Counted from the first letter of the stretch, positions 7,022 through 13,658 are shown. The stretch is DNA of 15,368 bases from an uncultured Acetatifactor sp. (GCA_910586775.1 CAJUJN010000081.1:3577-18944); one strand, 5' to 3'. Program-made: numbers and translations. The notes: generated by a model not told the origin, from the sequence alone.

Positions 7022-7050
7022 TAGTATGACCCGCGGACAGGAAAATATGT
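7022..7050 (-). promoter_or_regulatory. Sigma-G-type promoter of the spore-protein gene
   Basis: On the minus strand the -10 box is CATACTA (7022-7028), a perfect match to the known sigma-G pattern CATnnTA. The -35 box ACATA (7046-7050) fits the gHATR pattern except for its first base. The spacing is 17 nt. Transcription should start near 7015, placing the long hairpin within the leader. Confidence 0.7.
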
Positions 7051-7088
7051 TGGAAAGATTTAGGGAAAAATACAGTGGCTCAAATTTC

Positions 7089-7117
7089 TTTACAGAACTG
7101 TAAATATATGATATTGT
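7089..7117 (+). promoter_or_regulatory. Sigma-A-type promoter with an overlapping palindrome
   Basis: TTTACA (7089-7094) and TATTGT (7112-7117) are 17 nt apart. The -35 box is embedded in the palindrome TTTACAGAACTGTAAA (7089-7104), two 7-bp half-sites around 2 bp, which could be an operator. The next gene on this strand is the short DAK-like protein at 7215. Between 7118 and 7200 I see nothing else. Confidence 0.55.
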
Positions 7118-7214
7118 AAAAAAGCATTCACTGGTCTGCACGACAATTCCGCATCATCGGATAGAAGTGTTCGCCGGAGAAACCGAAAATTTATAATAAG
7201 AGGAGATAATGAAC

Positions 7215-7562
7215 ATGTTGGAATTTATACCCACAAACGCAAATAATTGCCGTCTACAGAGTATAACGAGTGAACGCATTATTCCAGAGCTGAAAGCGGC
7301 AATTAAATGCGTTCACGAGTATAAGTATGACACGCAGCTGCTGATCGAGGGAAAGGATTTGGACGAAGATGTGATCAGCGATTATTTTACTGAGAATTTT
7401 AAGGGCGACTGCCTGTTGGCAGTGGGAGACGAGGAACTGATTAAGATTCATTTTCATACAAACGAGCCATGGAAAGTACTGGAGTACTGCGCGTCCCTGG
7501 GGGAAATCCATGATATTGTAGTGGAGGACATGGACAGGCAGGCAAGGGGCCTGAAAGGCTGA
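7215..7562 (+). CDS. Short DAK/FakA C-terminal-like protein
   Basis: From about residue 36 onward the protein resembles the C-terminal domain of the fatty-acid kinase FakA/YloV (dihydroxyacetone-kinase related). YDTQLLIEGKDLDED, then GDCLLAVGDEELIKIHFHTNEP and VLEYCASLGEIHDIVVEDM match that domain in order. The nucleotide-binding DhaL and middle domains are absent: the product has 115 residues against more than 500 for FakA. Short stand-alone versions are, to my recollection, annotated in Lachnospiraceae, so it may be a real small gene rather than debris. ATG 7215 is preferred over ATG 7209, because AGGAG (7201-7205) is 9 nt from the former and only 3 nt from the latter. The first 22 codons largely come from a 54-bp repeat found inverted at 9511, so the N terminus may be secondary. 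Confidence 0.65.
   Translation: MLEFIPTNANNCRLQSITSERIIPELKAAIKCVHEYKYDTQLLIEGKDLDEDVISDYFTENFKGDCLLAVGDEELIKIHFHTNEPWKVLEYCASLGEIHDIVVEDMDRQARGLKG
7226..7279 (+). repeat. 54-bp inverted repeat, left copy
   Basis: The reverse complement of this stretch matches 9511-9564 at 48 of 54 positions without gaps, including a perfect 19-bp block at the inner end (GTATAACGAGTGAACGCAT here) and a perfect 14-bp block at the outer end. It lies inside the start of the short DAK-like gene, where it encodes IPTNANNCRLQSITSER. An additional inverted 11-mer (GTGAACGCATT, 7270-7280, against AATGCGTTCAC, 7306-7316) lies at its edge. Confidence 0.85.
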
Positions 7563-7571
7563 ATGCATAAT

Positions 7572-7664
7572 GAAAATCCGGACAATACAGAATGCCTGTT
7601 TGTTATATGCTTACAGCCGGCATGGTTTTATCAGGTTGTGAGTATAAAATATGTCCGGATTTTC
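7572..7664. repeat. 12-bp perfect inverted repeat between the DAK-like gene and the lacI remnant
   Basis: GAAAATCCGGAC (7572-7583) is repeated inverted as GTCCGGATTTTC (7653-7664), 69 bp apart. It occupies the space between two convergent 3' ends. The long spacer makes an ordinary terminator unlikely. Confidence 0.6.
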
Positions 7665-7674
7665 TCACCCGGCA

Positions 7675-8265
7675 TCAGAAACCGGAGGGATCGGCAGTGG
7701 TGCCGCCATATGCATAGGTGACGGGAAGGCAGACAAGCGGGGGCTTTACGGCCATATTTTCCTGCAGGAGCAGTTCGGTGCACATTTCTGCGATATCCGC
7801 CACCGGTTGGACAATGGTAGAGCATATGTAATCATGGGTGCCAGGATTACAGGTCCCGTCAAAACCGATTACCTGCACGTCTTCGGGAACTCTCTGATTC
7901 AGACGTCTGAGTACCTGCAGGATGTAATTGGCCAGGCCGTCTGTGACACAGAAGATACCTTCAAAGGTGAGTCTGCCGTTCTGAATATGCTCTTCCAGAA
8001 AAGTGTCGAATTCTTTATAAGAATCCCCGTCGTTAATGATTTTCATTTCATAAGTAAGGTTCCGGGACAGACAGCCGTTTTCGAAACCTGCTTTTCTTTT
8101 GTTGGGCTCATTGGTCAGGGAGGCGCCCGTGCGAAGAAATGCCACGTTTTTGCAGCCCAGGTTCGCCAGCTTTTCCGCAGCCAGCTGTCCTCCGGCAAAA
8201 TTATCACTGGCAACACAGGGGGTATCAGAACCTATGGAACTCAACTCCGGGATACGTGGGCTGTC
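7675..8265 (-). pseudogene. LacI-family regulator, C-terminal remnant
   Basis: About 195 residues of the sugar-binding domain of a LacI/GalR repressor remain. Recognisable parts in order are TPCVASDNFAGGQLAAEKL, LGCKNVAFLRTG, KRKAGFENG, then EGIFCVTDGLANYIL and RVPEDVQVIGFDGT, and the C-terminal strand region near TIVQPVADIAEM. The helix-turn-helix, hinge and first part of the effector domain are missing. Toward higher coordinates the reading frame stays open but enters a + strand glycosidase fragment, so the intact gene probably began beyond the present junction near 8265. No start codon with a ribosome binding site is visible at the junction. It differs from the intact LacI protein at 11202-12266. 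Confidence 0.85.
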
Positions 8266-8661
8266 CGGTCTTCTGACTTTTCCCCTGCGGGTTCCGACTA
8301 TATTTCCGTACGCATGGGCGGACACGCAGTGGCGGTGCATGTATATCTTGCAGACGGCACCGAGATTGGATATTATCAGCAGAACCGTTTTAATGATGCC
8401 AATTTTCCCGGCGTGGGAGCGGGCGGCTCCTGGGCGGATATGGGAACCTATGTCATGGATCTGAGCGCTTATCCGGGCCAGGAGATGTACATTGTCCTTG
8501 CCGATGAGCAGGCTGAGGGCTGGGCGCACGCTTTCTTCGATGAGGTAGTCACCTATTACGAGACCGTGCCCGACTATGAAAACAATGCGGACGAGGTCCC
8601 GGACGGCGCTACAGCGGAGCCAGTGAAGATTTCCTGGCAGCTTGCCGAGAACAGCCTGTAA
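8266..8661 (+). pseudogene. Secreted glycosidase, C-terminal remnant
   Basis: About 131 residues form a beta-rich C-terminal module: SDYISVRMGGHAVAVHVYLADG, EIGYYQQNRFNDANFP, GGSWADMGTYVMDLSAYPGQ, EMYIVLADEQAEGWAHAFFDE. From memory, this resembles the end of large Lachnospiraceae glycoside hydrolases (GH32-like multidomain proteins); the family assignment is tentative. There is no start codon with a ribosome binding site, no signal peptide and no catalytic domain. Its 5' edge abuts the 5' edge of the lacI remnant on the other strand. The natural stop is followed by a hairpin at 8688. Confidence 0.75.
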
Positions 8662-8687
8662 ATCCAAGAACGGAACCTAAGAAAATG

Positions 8688-8716
8688 CTGCCCATGCCCT
8701 GATTCGGTATGGGCAG
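8688..8716 (+). terminator. Hairpin after the glycosidase remnant
   Basis: CTGCCCATGCC pairs with GGTATGGGCAG (11 bp, one G-U pair) around a 7-nt loop, 26 bp after the stop. Only TTGTG follows, so termination would be inefficient. The downstream GAAATTGGAAACGGC resembles the loop motif of the repeats near uppS and cdsA. Confidence 0.5.
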
Positions 8717-8739
8717 TTGTGAAATTGGAAACGGCATAC

Positions 8740-8823
8740 GTGGAACTGGACAGGGTTGGAGATAGAGCAGGAGACAGAACTGGACAGAGCTGGAAATGGA
8801 ACTGGAGACGGAACTGGAATAGG
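8740..8823 (+). repeat. Degenerate 10/12-bp repeat ahead of the LamG gene (locus C)
   Basis: Seven copies of a hexamer close to ACTGGA start at 8745, 8755, 8767, 8779, 8789, 8801 and 8813, spaced 10 or 12 bp. The last one reads GGAACTGGAATAGGAG and supplies the ribosome binding site of the next gene, as at loci A and B. The long hairpin stems of A and B are not present. Confidence 0.7.
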
Positions 8824-8833
8824 AGAGAGCGAA

Positions 8834-9510
8834 ATGAAAAAGAGGAAAGCAATCGTAACGGCATTTATCCTGGCCTTTCTGCTAACGGCAGCGCTCACTG
8901 GCTGCGGGGATTCCCACAGCAAGGATCTGCTGATGTATCTGAAGCTCGATGAAGGAAGCGGGCTTGTAGTCAAGGATGCATCCGGAAATCTGCCCGATAC
9001 GGAAATGACCTATGTCTTCGCCCATGCGGCATATATGGAGAATCAAGATCCCCAGTGGCGGGAGGAGGGCATCCGAAAGGGCTGCCTTCTGCTTGACGGA
9101 AGCAATACCTATATCAATTATAACAGGAAGGACATCACTGTGGAGGGGAGCGCCCTGACAGTCAGCGTCTGGATCGCGTCCAGGACATTCGAGTGGGACG
9201 ATCCTTATGCGGCGGACAGTGGCACGGATCCCCCCACCGGCATCATAAGCCAGTCCGACAAGGCGAATAACAAGGGCTTTCTCCTGGGCTATGAGCGCTT
9301 CGGCAGGCTCACCTTCCAGGTCTCCTCTTTTTCACGGCAGGCAGCGATGCTTTCCGGGATTATGACGGGCTGATCTCCAATCAGAACATCGGCATGGCAT
9401 ATCCCGCGGATCTGACGGATCCTGAGCTTACGGAATGGATCGTCGTATTTACCGGCCCCAGCTGTATCGTGGATCCTGTGAGCGGAGACATCTATATGTT
9501 CAGCATGCCG
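8834..9510 (+). pseudogene. LamG-domain lipoprotein, frameshifted and 3'-truncated
   Basis: The gene starts at ATG 8834 behind AGGAGA. A lipoprotein signal (KKRK, hydrophobic core, lipobox LTGC with Cys24) is followed by a concanavalin-like/LamG domain: YLKLDEGSGLVVKDASGN, GCLLLDGSNTYINY, ALTVSVWIASRTFEW, IISQSDKANNKGFLLGYERFG. The frame breaks near 9330 in a run of five T; one extra T would restore VSSFFTAGSDAFRDYDGLI and the frame then continues through TEWIVVFTGP. As it stands translation ends at 9373. The restored frame runs into the 54-bp repeat at 9511, where recognisable sequence ends. Such N-terminal modules occur in Lachnospiraceae glycosidases, so the catalytic part was probably lost. 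Confidence 0.78.
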
Positions 9511-9564
9511 ATGCGTTCACTCGTTATACCGTGCAAACGGCAATTAATTACGTTTGTGGGTATA
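9511..9564 (-). repeat. 54-bp inverted repeat, right copy
   Basis: This is the inverted partner of 7226-7279 (48 of 54 identical). It begins exactly where the LamG gene loses recognisable sequence and ends 2 bp before the stop codon of the minus-strand gene at 9567. Read on the minus strand it would encode IPTNVINCRLHGITSER; read on the plus strand, AFTRYTVQTAINYVCGY. Neither is recognised. Confidence 0.85.
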
Positions 9565-9566
9565 TC

Positions 9567-10346
9567 TCATTCCCGAATAAGATACCGCAGATACTCCATG
9601 ACGGTATCCAGCCTGGGAGAATTGGCGATGATTCCCAGGTAGACCGTGTCCTCGAATCCGGCCCGGCGGATCAGCGGTATCTGTGACAGGTCCAGCCCGA
9701 AGAGCGCCTCCCTGGTCACGGCGGAGTATTCGATGGAATCGTCCAGAGCCAGATCGTCGGCGTTATCCTCCAGAATGACCACATTGTTTGTCAGATTCTG
9801 CTTCAGAGCCTCGTGCAGGTCCGGGGCATGTTCGGAGAGGATGCTGTCCAGGTCATACAGATAGCCGTTCTGGGAAAAAGCGTCGAAAGCCTCCTGGTTC
9901 ATCAGGACGACATCCATCTGTTTTGCCTCTATGGAGGCCAGAATCTTCATGCGGGACGCATAGGTGTACTCATGATAGGCGTTCAGCTCATCGTCTGTCA
10001 GGTAAAGCTCCGTGTACAGCTTCGACTCATATTTGGACATATCTGCTCCCAGGTATTCCGTGAAATCCTCTCCGAGCTGCCTGATCAGATCCTCGCCCGC
10101 CACCACATTCACCAGAGCGGCGTAAATGACCACATCCTTATGGGTAAAATGCCTGTGAATGCTATAACCGATAATATACAGGAAAAAACACAGTATGAGC
10201 AGGGGGAGTTTATAGTAAGCCAGAATATGGCCTATTTTCTTCCTGCCGTGAAGCTTGGTCAGATTCTCGTCCTTCAGAAGCAGGGACAGACGCTCTCCCA
10301 TGGATTTGGGGGATTTTTTTAATGAAGATTGTTCCGCAGGTTTCAT
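9567..10346 (-). CDS. Single-pass membrane protein of unknown function
   Basis: The 259 residues start with a basic cytoplasmic segment, then one membrane helix at about 47-63 (LPLLILCFFLYIIGYSI) and an extracellular domain of about 190 residues rich in Asp and Glu. Segments such as MDVVLMNQEAFDAFSQNGYLYDLD are reminiscent of substrate-binding-protein folds, but I do not assign a family. Ribosome binding site AGGAGA (10354-10359) is 7 nt from the ATG. It is the third gene of the lacI-DUF624 transcript, 121 bp after DUF624, which suggests a role beside the sugar transporter, perhaps as an accessory sensor. The C terminus looks natural and abuts the 54-bp repeat. Confidence 0.8.
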   Translation of the reverse strand: MKPAEQSSLKKSPKSMGERLSLLLKDENLTKLHGRKKIGHILAYYKLPLLILCFFLYIIGYSIHRHFTHKDVVIYAALVNVVAGEDLIRQLGEDFTEYLGADMSKYESKLYTELYLTDDELNAYHEYTYASRMKILASIEAKQMDVVLMNQEAFDAFSQNGYLYDLDSILSEHAPDLHEALKQNLTNNVVILEDNADDLALDDSIEYSAVTREALFGLDLSQIPLIRRAGFEDTVYLGIIANSPRLDTVMEYLRYLIRE

Positions 10347-10467
10347 TCAGCTATCTCCTGTTACGCCGGCTTCAGGGGCCGCAGTGTCCATGGCCAGGCC
10401 GTGAGACGGATGCGTTCCCGTGATCGGTTCGCTATGATTCTAAGCGTGCCATCAGGTTTTGGATGCG

Positions 10468-11172
10468 CTATCTGGTTTCAAACGCATCCTGGGTTTCGGG
10501 TATCTTTTCCGCATCCGGGATTTCTTCGTCTGCCGACATGTCGTCTCCTTCCGGCTTCTGAGCCTTCTCCTCGCACATCAGCATGATATTGGACAGCAGA
10601 TGGGAACACAGCAGGGCGCAGAGCCCTTCTCCGAATATGATGATCGGAGTAAAGACATTGATGATCACAAAGGCCATGACAAAGTATATGACGGCCATGG
10701 CAACCGTGCAGAGCAGGAACCGCATTCCCAGCATAATGGAATTGAGAAACATCGCTTTGACTGTGTTCTCGAATCTGGCCAGAAGCGGGAAAATGTACAT
10801 CATCACGATGGCGTAGGCGGCCAGAGCCACCAGGAAAACCGCGGTTCCCACAGCCCAGAACGCGTTTTCGAACCGCATATGGTAAAATATGTATCCGTCC
10901 AGCGCCAGCACGATTCCCAGCGCCAGGAGAATCAGCCAGATGACAGTGGCTTTTTTGAAATTCTGCCTGAAAGCCCGGAAAAAGGATTTCGTCACGTTTC
11001 CTTCCTCGTCCTTTGCCATTTTCAGGGTTACATAAAACAGCGCGGTGGTGGATGCCCCTGCCGTTACAATGGGCAGACAGCAGAAGAACCACAGCACGTT
11101 CAGGTATGCGCTGTAGGCGATCCTGGTGAAAAAGATCATGACTTTTCCTTCCGGGTTCAATAAACTGTTCAT
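10468..11172 (-). CDS. DUF624 (YesL-type) integral membrane protein
   Basis: This 234-residue protein has an N-terminal helix and the DUF624 hallmark NVLWFFCCLPIVTAGASTTALFY near residues 25-47, followed by four more hydrophobic helices. The C-terminal tail is hydrophilic and acidic (after about residue 200). DUF624 proteins commonly sit beside LplB/YtcP-type ABC transporters; their molecular role is unknown. ATG 11178 overlaps the spacing needed by AAAGGAG (11180-11186), so ATG 11172, 7 nt away, is the better start. It lies 29 bp after the lacI stop, so it is almost certainly in the same operon. Confidence 0.88.
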   Translation of the reverse strand: MNSLLNPEGKVMIFFTRIAYSAYLNVLWFFCCLPIVTAGASTTALFYVTLKMAKDEEGNVTKSFFRAFRQNFKKATVIWLILLALGIVLALDGYIFYHMRFENAFWAVGTAVFLVALAAYAIVMMYIFPLLARFENTVKAMFLNSIMLGMRFLLCTVAMAVIYFVMAFVIINVFTPIIIFGEGLCALLCSHLLSNIMLMCEEKAQKPEGDDMSADEEIPDAEKIPETQDAFETR

Positions 11173-11201
11173 ATGCATTCTCCTTTGGTCGTTGCTTTTT
11201 A

Positions 11202-12266
11202 TCAGTCTCCTGTAGATTCTCTGTAGATCAGGCTGGTCTCCGTGTGCAACGTGCGGAAGTTCAGGGACGGCTCCTTGATGCGGGACAGCAGCAGGTGCGT
11301 GGCCGAGAACCCCATGATCTGGCTGTGGATATGGACGGTGGTGAGGGAGGGCGTCACTACCTTTGACTCCGGCGAATCGTCAAAGCCGCAGAGCCAGATG
11401 TCTTCCGGCACGGACAGTCCCAGCTTTTTCAGCGCGGCCAGGGCGTCCAGGGCCACGAAGTCGTTGGCGCAGATGAAGACATCGGGCATGGAACTCAGCT
11501 TCCGGAAGGAATCCTCCAGATATTCTCTGTAATCAGCCGTGCTGGAAAGCCTGGTTCCCTCTTTGCAGCCGGTGATGCAGTATTCCTCCGATAAGGGCAG
11601 CCTCAGCAGATACATGGCATTGCGGTAGCCCATGTAACGCTCGAAGAAGGACTGGCAGTGCAGATACTTGCCGATAAAGCCGATGCGCTTTTTGCCGCGT
11701 TCGCTCATCTCCTTGACCATGCGGTATATGTTGGCTTTGTTTTCCATATAGAGACAGTCCGCCCGCAGCGGCTCGTCCAGGCCTGCGACGGGAGAGTCCA
11801 CGAACAGGATGGGCTTTCCCATGCTGCAGAGCATGGTGCTGTAAGCCTTGTCAAACATTTCCACACAGATGATCCCGGCAGTTCTTTCTATATTATAAGA
11901 AGGGGGAATCTTCAGGGCGGCCACTTCCTCCTCGCGGATCCTGTGCATGGTAAAGCTGTAGCCCAGCAGGGAAAGTTCCCGCTGCAGTTTATCCAGCATA
12001 GTGGATGCAAAGTGGGAATTATCGACGAGACTGGCCGAAAACATGGCGATTTCATTCGCGGTTGATAGAGTTTCCGTTTTTCTGTCGTTCAATCCGGCAA
12101 TGGTTACATAGGAAAACTGCTTGTATCCCATGTCCATGGCCTTCTGAAGGACTTTTTCCCTGGTGGATTCCGCCAGAAGCCCTGTGTTGTTGATTGCTTT
12201 GGAGACTGTGTTCCGGGACAGCCCCAGCGCGTCTGCGATATCCTGGATCGTAATTCGTTCTGCCAT
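11202..12266 (-). CDS. LacI-family transcriptional regulator
   Basis: This is a full-length repressor of 354 residues. The N-terminal helix-turn-helix is ITIQDIADALGLSRNTVSKAIN (split here as ITIQDIADALGLSR + NTVSKAIN; residues 5-26), followed by STREKVLQKAMDMGY. The periplasmic-binding-protein-like effector domain includes GIICVEMFD, KPILFVDSPV, KKRIGFIGKY, then PDVFICANDFVALDAL and VPEDIWLCGFDDSPES. The segment between the DNA-binding and effector domains (about residues 55-75) is more divergent than usual. GGAG lies 8 nt before the ATG. A perfect consensus promoter lies about 50 bp upstream, divergent from the transporter promoter, so it probably controls both arms in response to the imported sugar. 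The ligand cannot be read from sequence. Confidence 0.93.
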   Translation of the reverse strand: MAERITIQDIADALGLSRNTVSKAINNTGLLAESTREKVLQKAMDMGYKQFSYVTIAGLNDRKTETLSTANEIAMFSASLVDNSHFASTMLDKLQRELSLLGYSFTMHRIREEEVAALKIPPSYNIERTAGIICVEMFDKAYSTMLCSMGKPILFVDSPVAGLDEPLRADCLYMENKANIYRMVKEMSERGKKRIGFIGKYLHCQSFFERYMGYRNAMYLLRLPLSEEYCITGCKEGTRLSSTADYREYLEDSFRKLSSMPDVFICANDFVALDALAALKKLGLSVPEDIWLCGFDDSPESKVVTPSLTTVHIHSQIMGFSATHLLLSRIKEPSLNFRTLHTETSLIYRESTGD

Positions 12267-12319
12267 ACCTGTAACTCCGTTTTTACTGATAAGTTTGAAA
12301 CAATAATTCTCTATTTTTT

Positions 12320-12348
12320 ATTATAATGCACATATTTAAAAGTGTCAA
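12320..12348 (-). promoter_or_regulatory. Consensus sigma-A promoter of the lacI operon
   Basis: On the minus strand TTGACA (12343-12348) and TATAAT (12320-12325) match the consensus perfectly with a 17-nt spacer. Transcription should start near 12313, about 47 nt before the lacI ATG. Such strength suggests that repression is needed to hold it down. Confidence 0.9.
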
Positions 12349-12350
12349 AC

Positions 12351-12578
12351 GTAAAAAGGTAAAAGAAACAACAATTTTTCTGGTCATCTTGTCAAAAAAC
12401 AGGATTCAGAGCCGGATTTGAGACAAAAGATGGGCAAAGTGAGCATAATCATAAAGAAAGAGTAGTCAAATGTAAAATATACATAAAAAAATTTGTGTAA
12501 AATGTAAAAAGGTATTGACTAACTGTAAAATGCGTGGTACATTATGATTACAAAAAAACAAACGGAATTTTACGAATG
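12351..12578. promoter_or_regulatory. Repeated GTAAAA motifs in the divergent promoter region (candidate operators)
   Basis: The 11-mer GTAAAAAGGTA occurs at 12351-12361, just upstream of the lacI -35 box, and at 12504-12514, abutting the transporter -35 box. TGTAAAAT occurs at 12471, 12496 and 12524, the last between the -35 and -10 of the transporter promoter. An inverted form ATTTTACG lies at about 12567-12574. LacI-type operators often contain TGTAAA half-sites, so these are candidates for autoregulation and transporter control. Confidence 0.5.
12515..12543 (+). promoter_or_regulatory. Sigma-A-type promoter of the ABC transporter operon
   Basis: TTGACT (12515-12520) and TACATT (12538-12543) are 17 nt apart. 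The -10 box is weak. The predicted start near 12550 gives a leader of about 125 nt. A TGTAAAAT motif lies in the spacer. Confidence 0.65.
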
Positions 12579-12596
12579 CACAATCAAGGCATGGTG

Positions 12597-12634
12597 AGGA
12601 GGGGCGCGAACGAATGCGGAAGTGCAGTTTGTAA
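12597..12634 (+). other. Possible six-residue leader ORF in the transporter mRNA
   Basis: AGGAGG (12597-12602) precedes ATG at 12614 by 11 nt; the frame reads MRKCSL then TAA at 12632. ACGAATGC occurs twice in this leader (12572 and 12610). It may be only a chance ORF behind a purine-rich tract. Confidence 0.25.
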
Positions 12635-12676
12635 ATTTATAACAGAATACAGTATTTAAGGAAAGGAGATATCTTA

Positions 12677-13642
12677 ATGAAAACAAGTACTAAAACGTCT
12701 TCACCCAAGGGCGCCTTTTCCGCGGGGAAAGACAAAGAAGGAAAAGGGCTGCATAATTCGCTTGTCTATGTGCGCCAGCATTGGCAGCTGTATGTATTTT
12801 TCATGCTTCCGGCATTGGCGCTGACGATTATCTTCCGGTATATCCCCATGGGCGGCATCCTGATTGCCTTTGAGGATTATAACGCGATAAAGGGATTCCT
12901 GGGCAGCCCGTTCGTGGGGTTTAAGCATTTCCAGAGATTCCTGTCGTCGCCCGATTTTATGACGTATCTGGTCAACACCCTGAAGCTGAGTATCTATGGA
13001 CTGCTTTGGGGCTTCCCGATACCGATTTTGCTGGCCTTCCTTCTGAACCGGGTGCAGAGCTCCAAAATCAAGCAGAAGATTCAGCTGGTGCTCTATATGC
13101 CAAACTTTATTTCGGTTATCGTTCTTTGTGGTATCGTAAAGATCCTCTTATCCGTTACCGGACCTTTGAACCTGATGCTGGGTACATCCACTGACTTCAT
13201 GACCATGCCAGAGGCATTCCGCACCATCTACATCGCCAGCGGTATCTGGCAGGGCGCAGGCTGGGGCTCCATTATGTACACGGCGGCTCTCTCCAATGCC
13301 AGCGCGGAACTGAAGGAGGCGGCAGTCATCGACGGCGCGAATATCTTCCAGCAGATCAAGGCGGTGGAATGGCCGGCCATCAAGGACGTGGTTATCATCC
13401 AGTTCATCATGTCGGCAGGTAATATCATGAGCGTGGGATTTGAGAAAGCTTACGCTCTGCAGACCGACCTGAACATGAAGACGTCCGAAATTATTTCCAC
13501 TTATGTGTACAAGAAAGGTCTCCTGGACGGTGATTACGGTTTCTCGACGGCGGTTGGACTGTTCAATACGGTCATCAATCTGATCCTGCTGGTCACGGTG
13601 AATAAGATTGTGGCAAGGATGAATGAAGGCAAAGGACTGTAG
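12677..13642 (+). CDS. Sugar ABC transporter permease, LplB type
   Basis: This is an inner-membrane permease of the carbohydrate uptake type-1 family (MalF-like position), with 321 residues and about six helices after a polar N terminus. The opening helix region reads YVFFMLPALALTIIFRYIPMGG, typical of the LplB subgroup (split: YVFFMLPALA + LTIIFRYIPMGG). The ATPase-contact EAA loop is near residues 214-226 (ELKEAAVIDGANI). AAAGGAG lies just before the ATG at 12677. No ATPase gene is in the window; related systems use a shared MsmX-type ATPase encoded elsewhere. It is followed after 16 bp by the second permease. Confidence 0.93.
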   Translation: MKTSTKTSSPKGAFSAGKDKEGKGLHNSLVYVRQHWQLYVFFMLPALALTIIFRYIPMGGILIAFEDYNAIKGFLGSPFVGFKHFQRFLSSPDFMTYLVNTLKLSIYGLLWGFPIPILLAFLLNRVQSSKIKQKIQLVLYMPNFISVIVLCGIVKILLSVTGPLNLMLGTSTDFMTMPEAFRTIYIASGIWQGAGWGSIMYTAALSNASAELKEAAVIDGANIFQQIKAVEWPAIKDVVIIQFIMSAGNIMSVGFEKAYALQTDLNMKTSEIISTYVYKKGLLDGDYGFSTAVGLFNTVINLILLVTVNKIVARMNEGKGL

Positions 13643-13658
13643 AGGAGGTATAAATCGT

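Noticed and set aside
7651..8661. Continuous + strand frame of 336 codons through the lacI remnant into the glycosidase tail
   Set aside because: The first 205 codons are the antisense of clear LacI protein sequence; only the part from about 8266 has coding sense on this strand.
7675..8667. Minus-strand frame of 330 codons as one LacI protein
   Set aside because: Codons beyond about 8265 are antisense to the glycosidase module and give no helix-turn-helix or LacI sequence.
8719..8833. N-terminal extension of the LamG protein (start at 8756)
   Set aside because: It would translate the degenerate repeat in front of a signal peptide; ATG 8834 has its own ribosome binding site and begins a standard lipoprotein signal.
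7226..9564. Intact insertion sequence
   Set aside because: No transposase or recombinase is encoded between the repeats and no flanking target duplication is evident.
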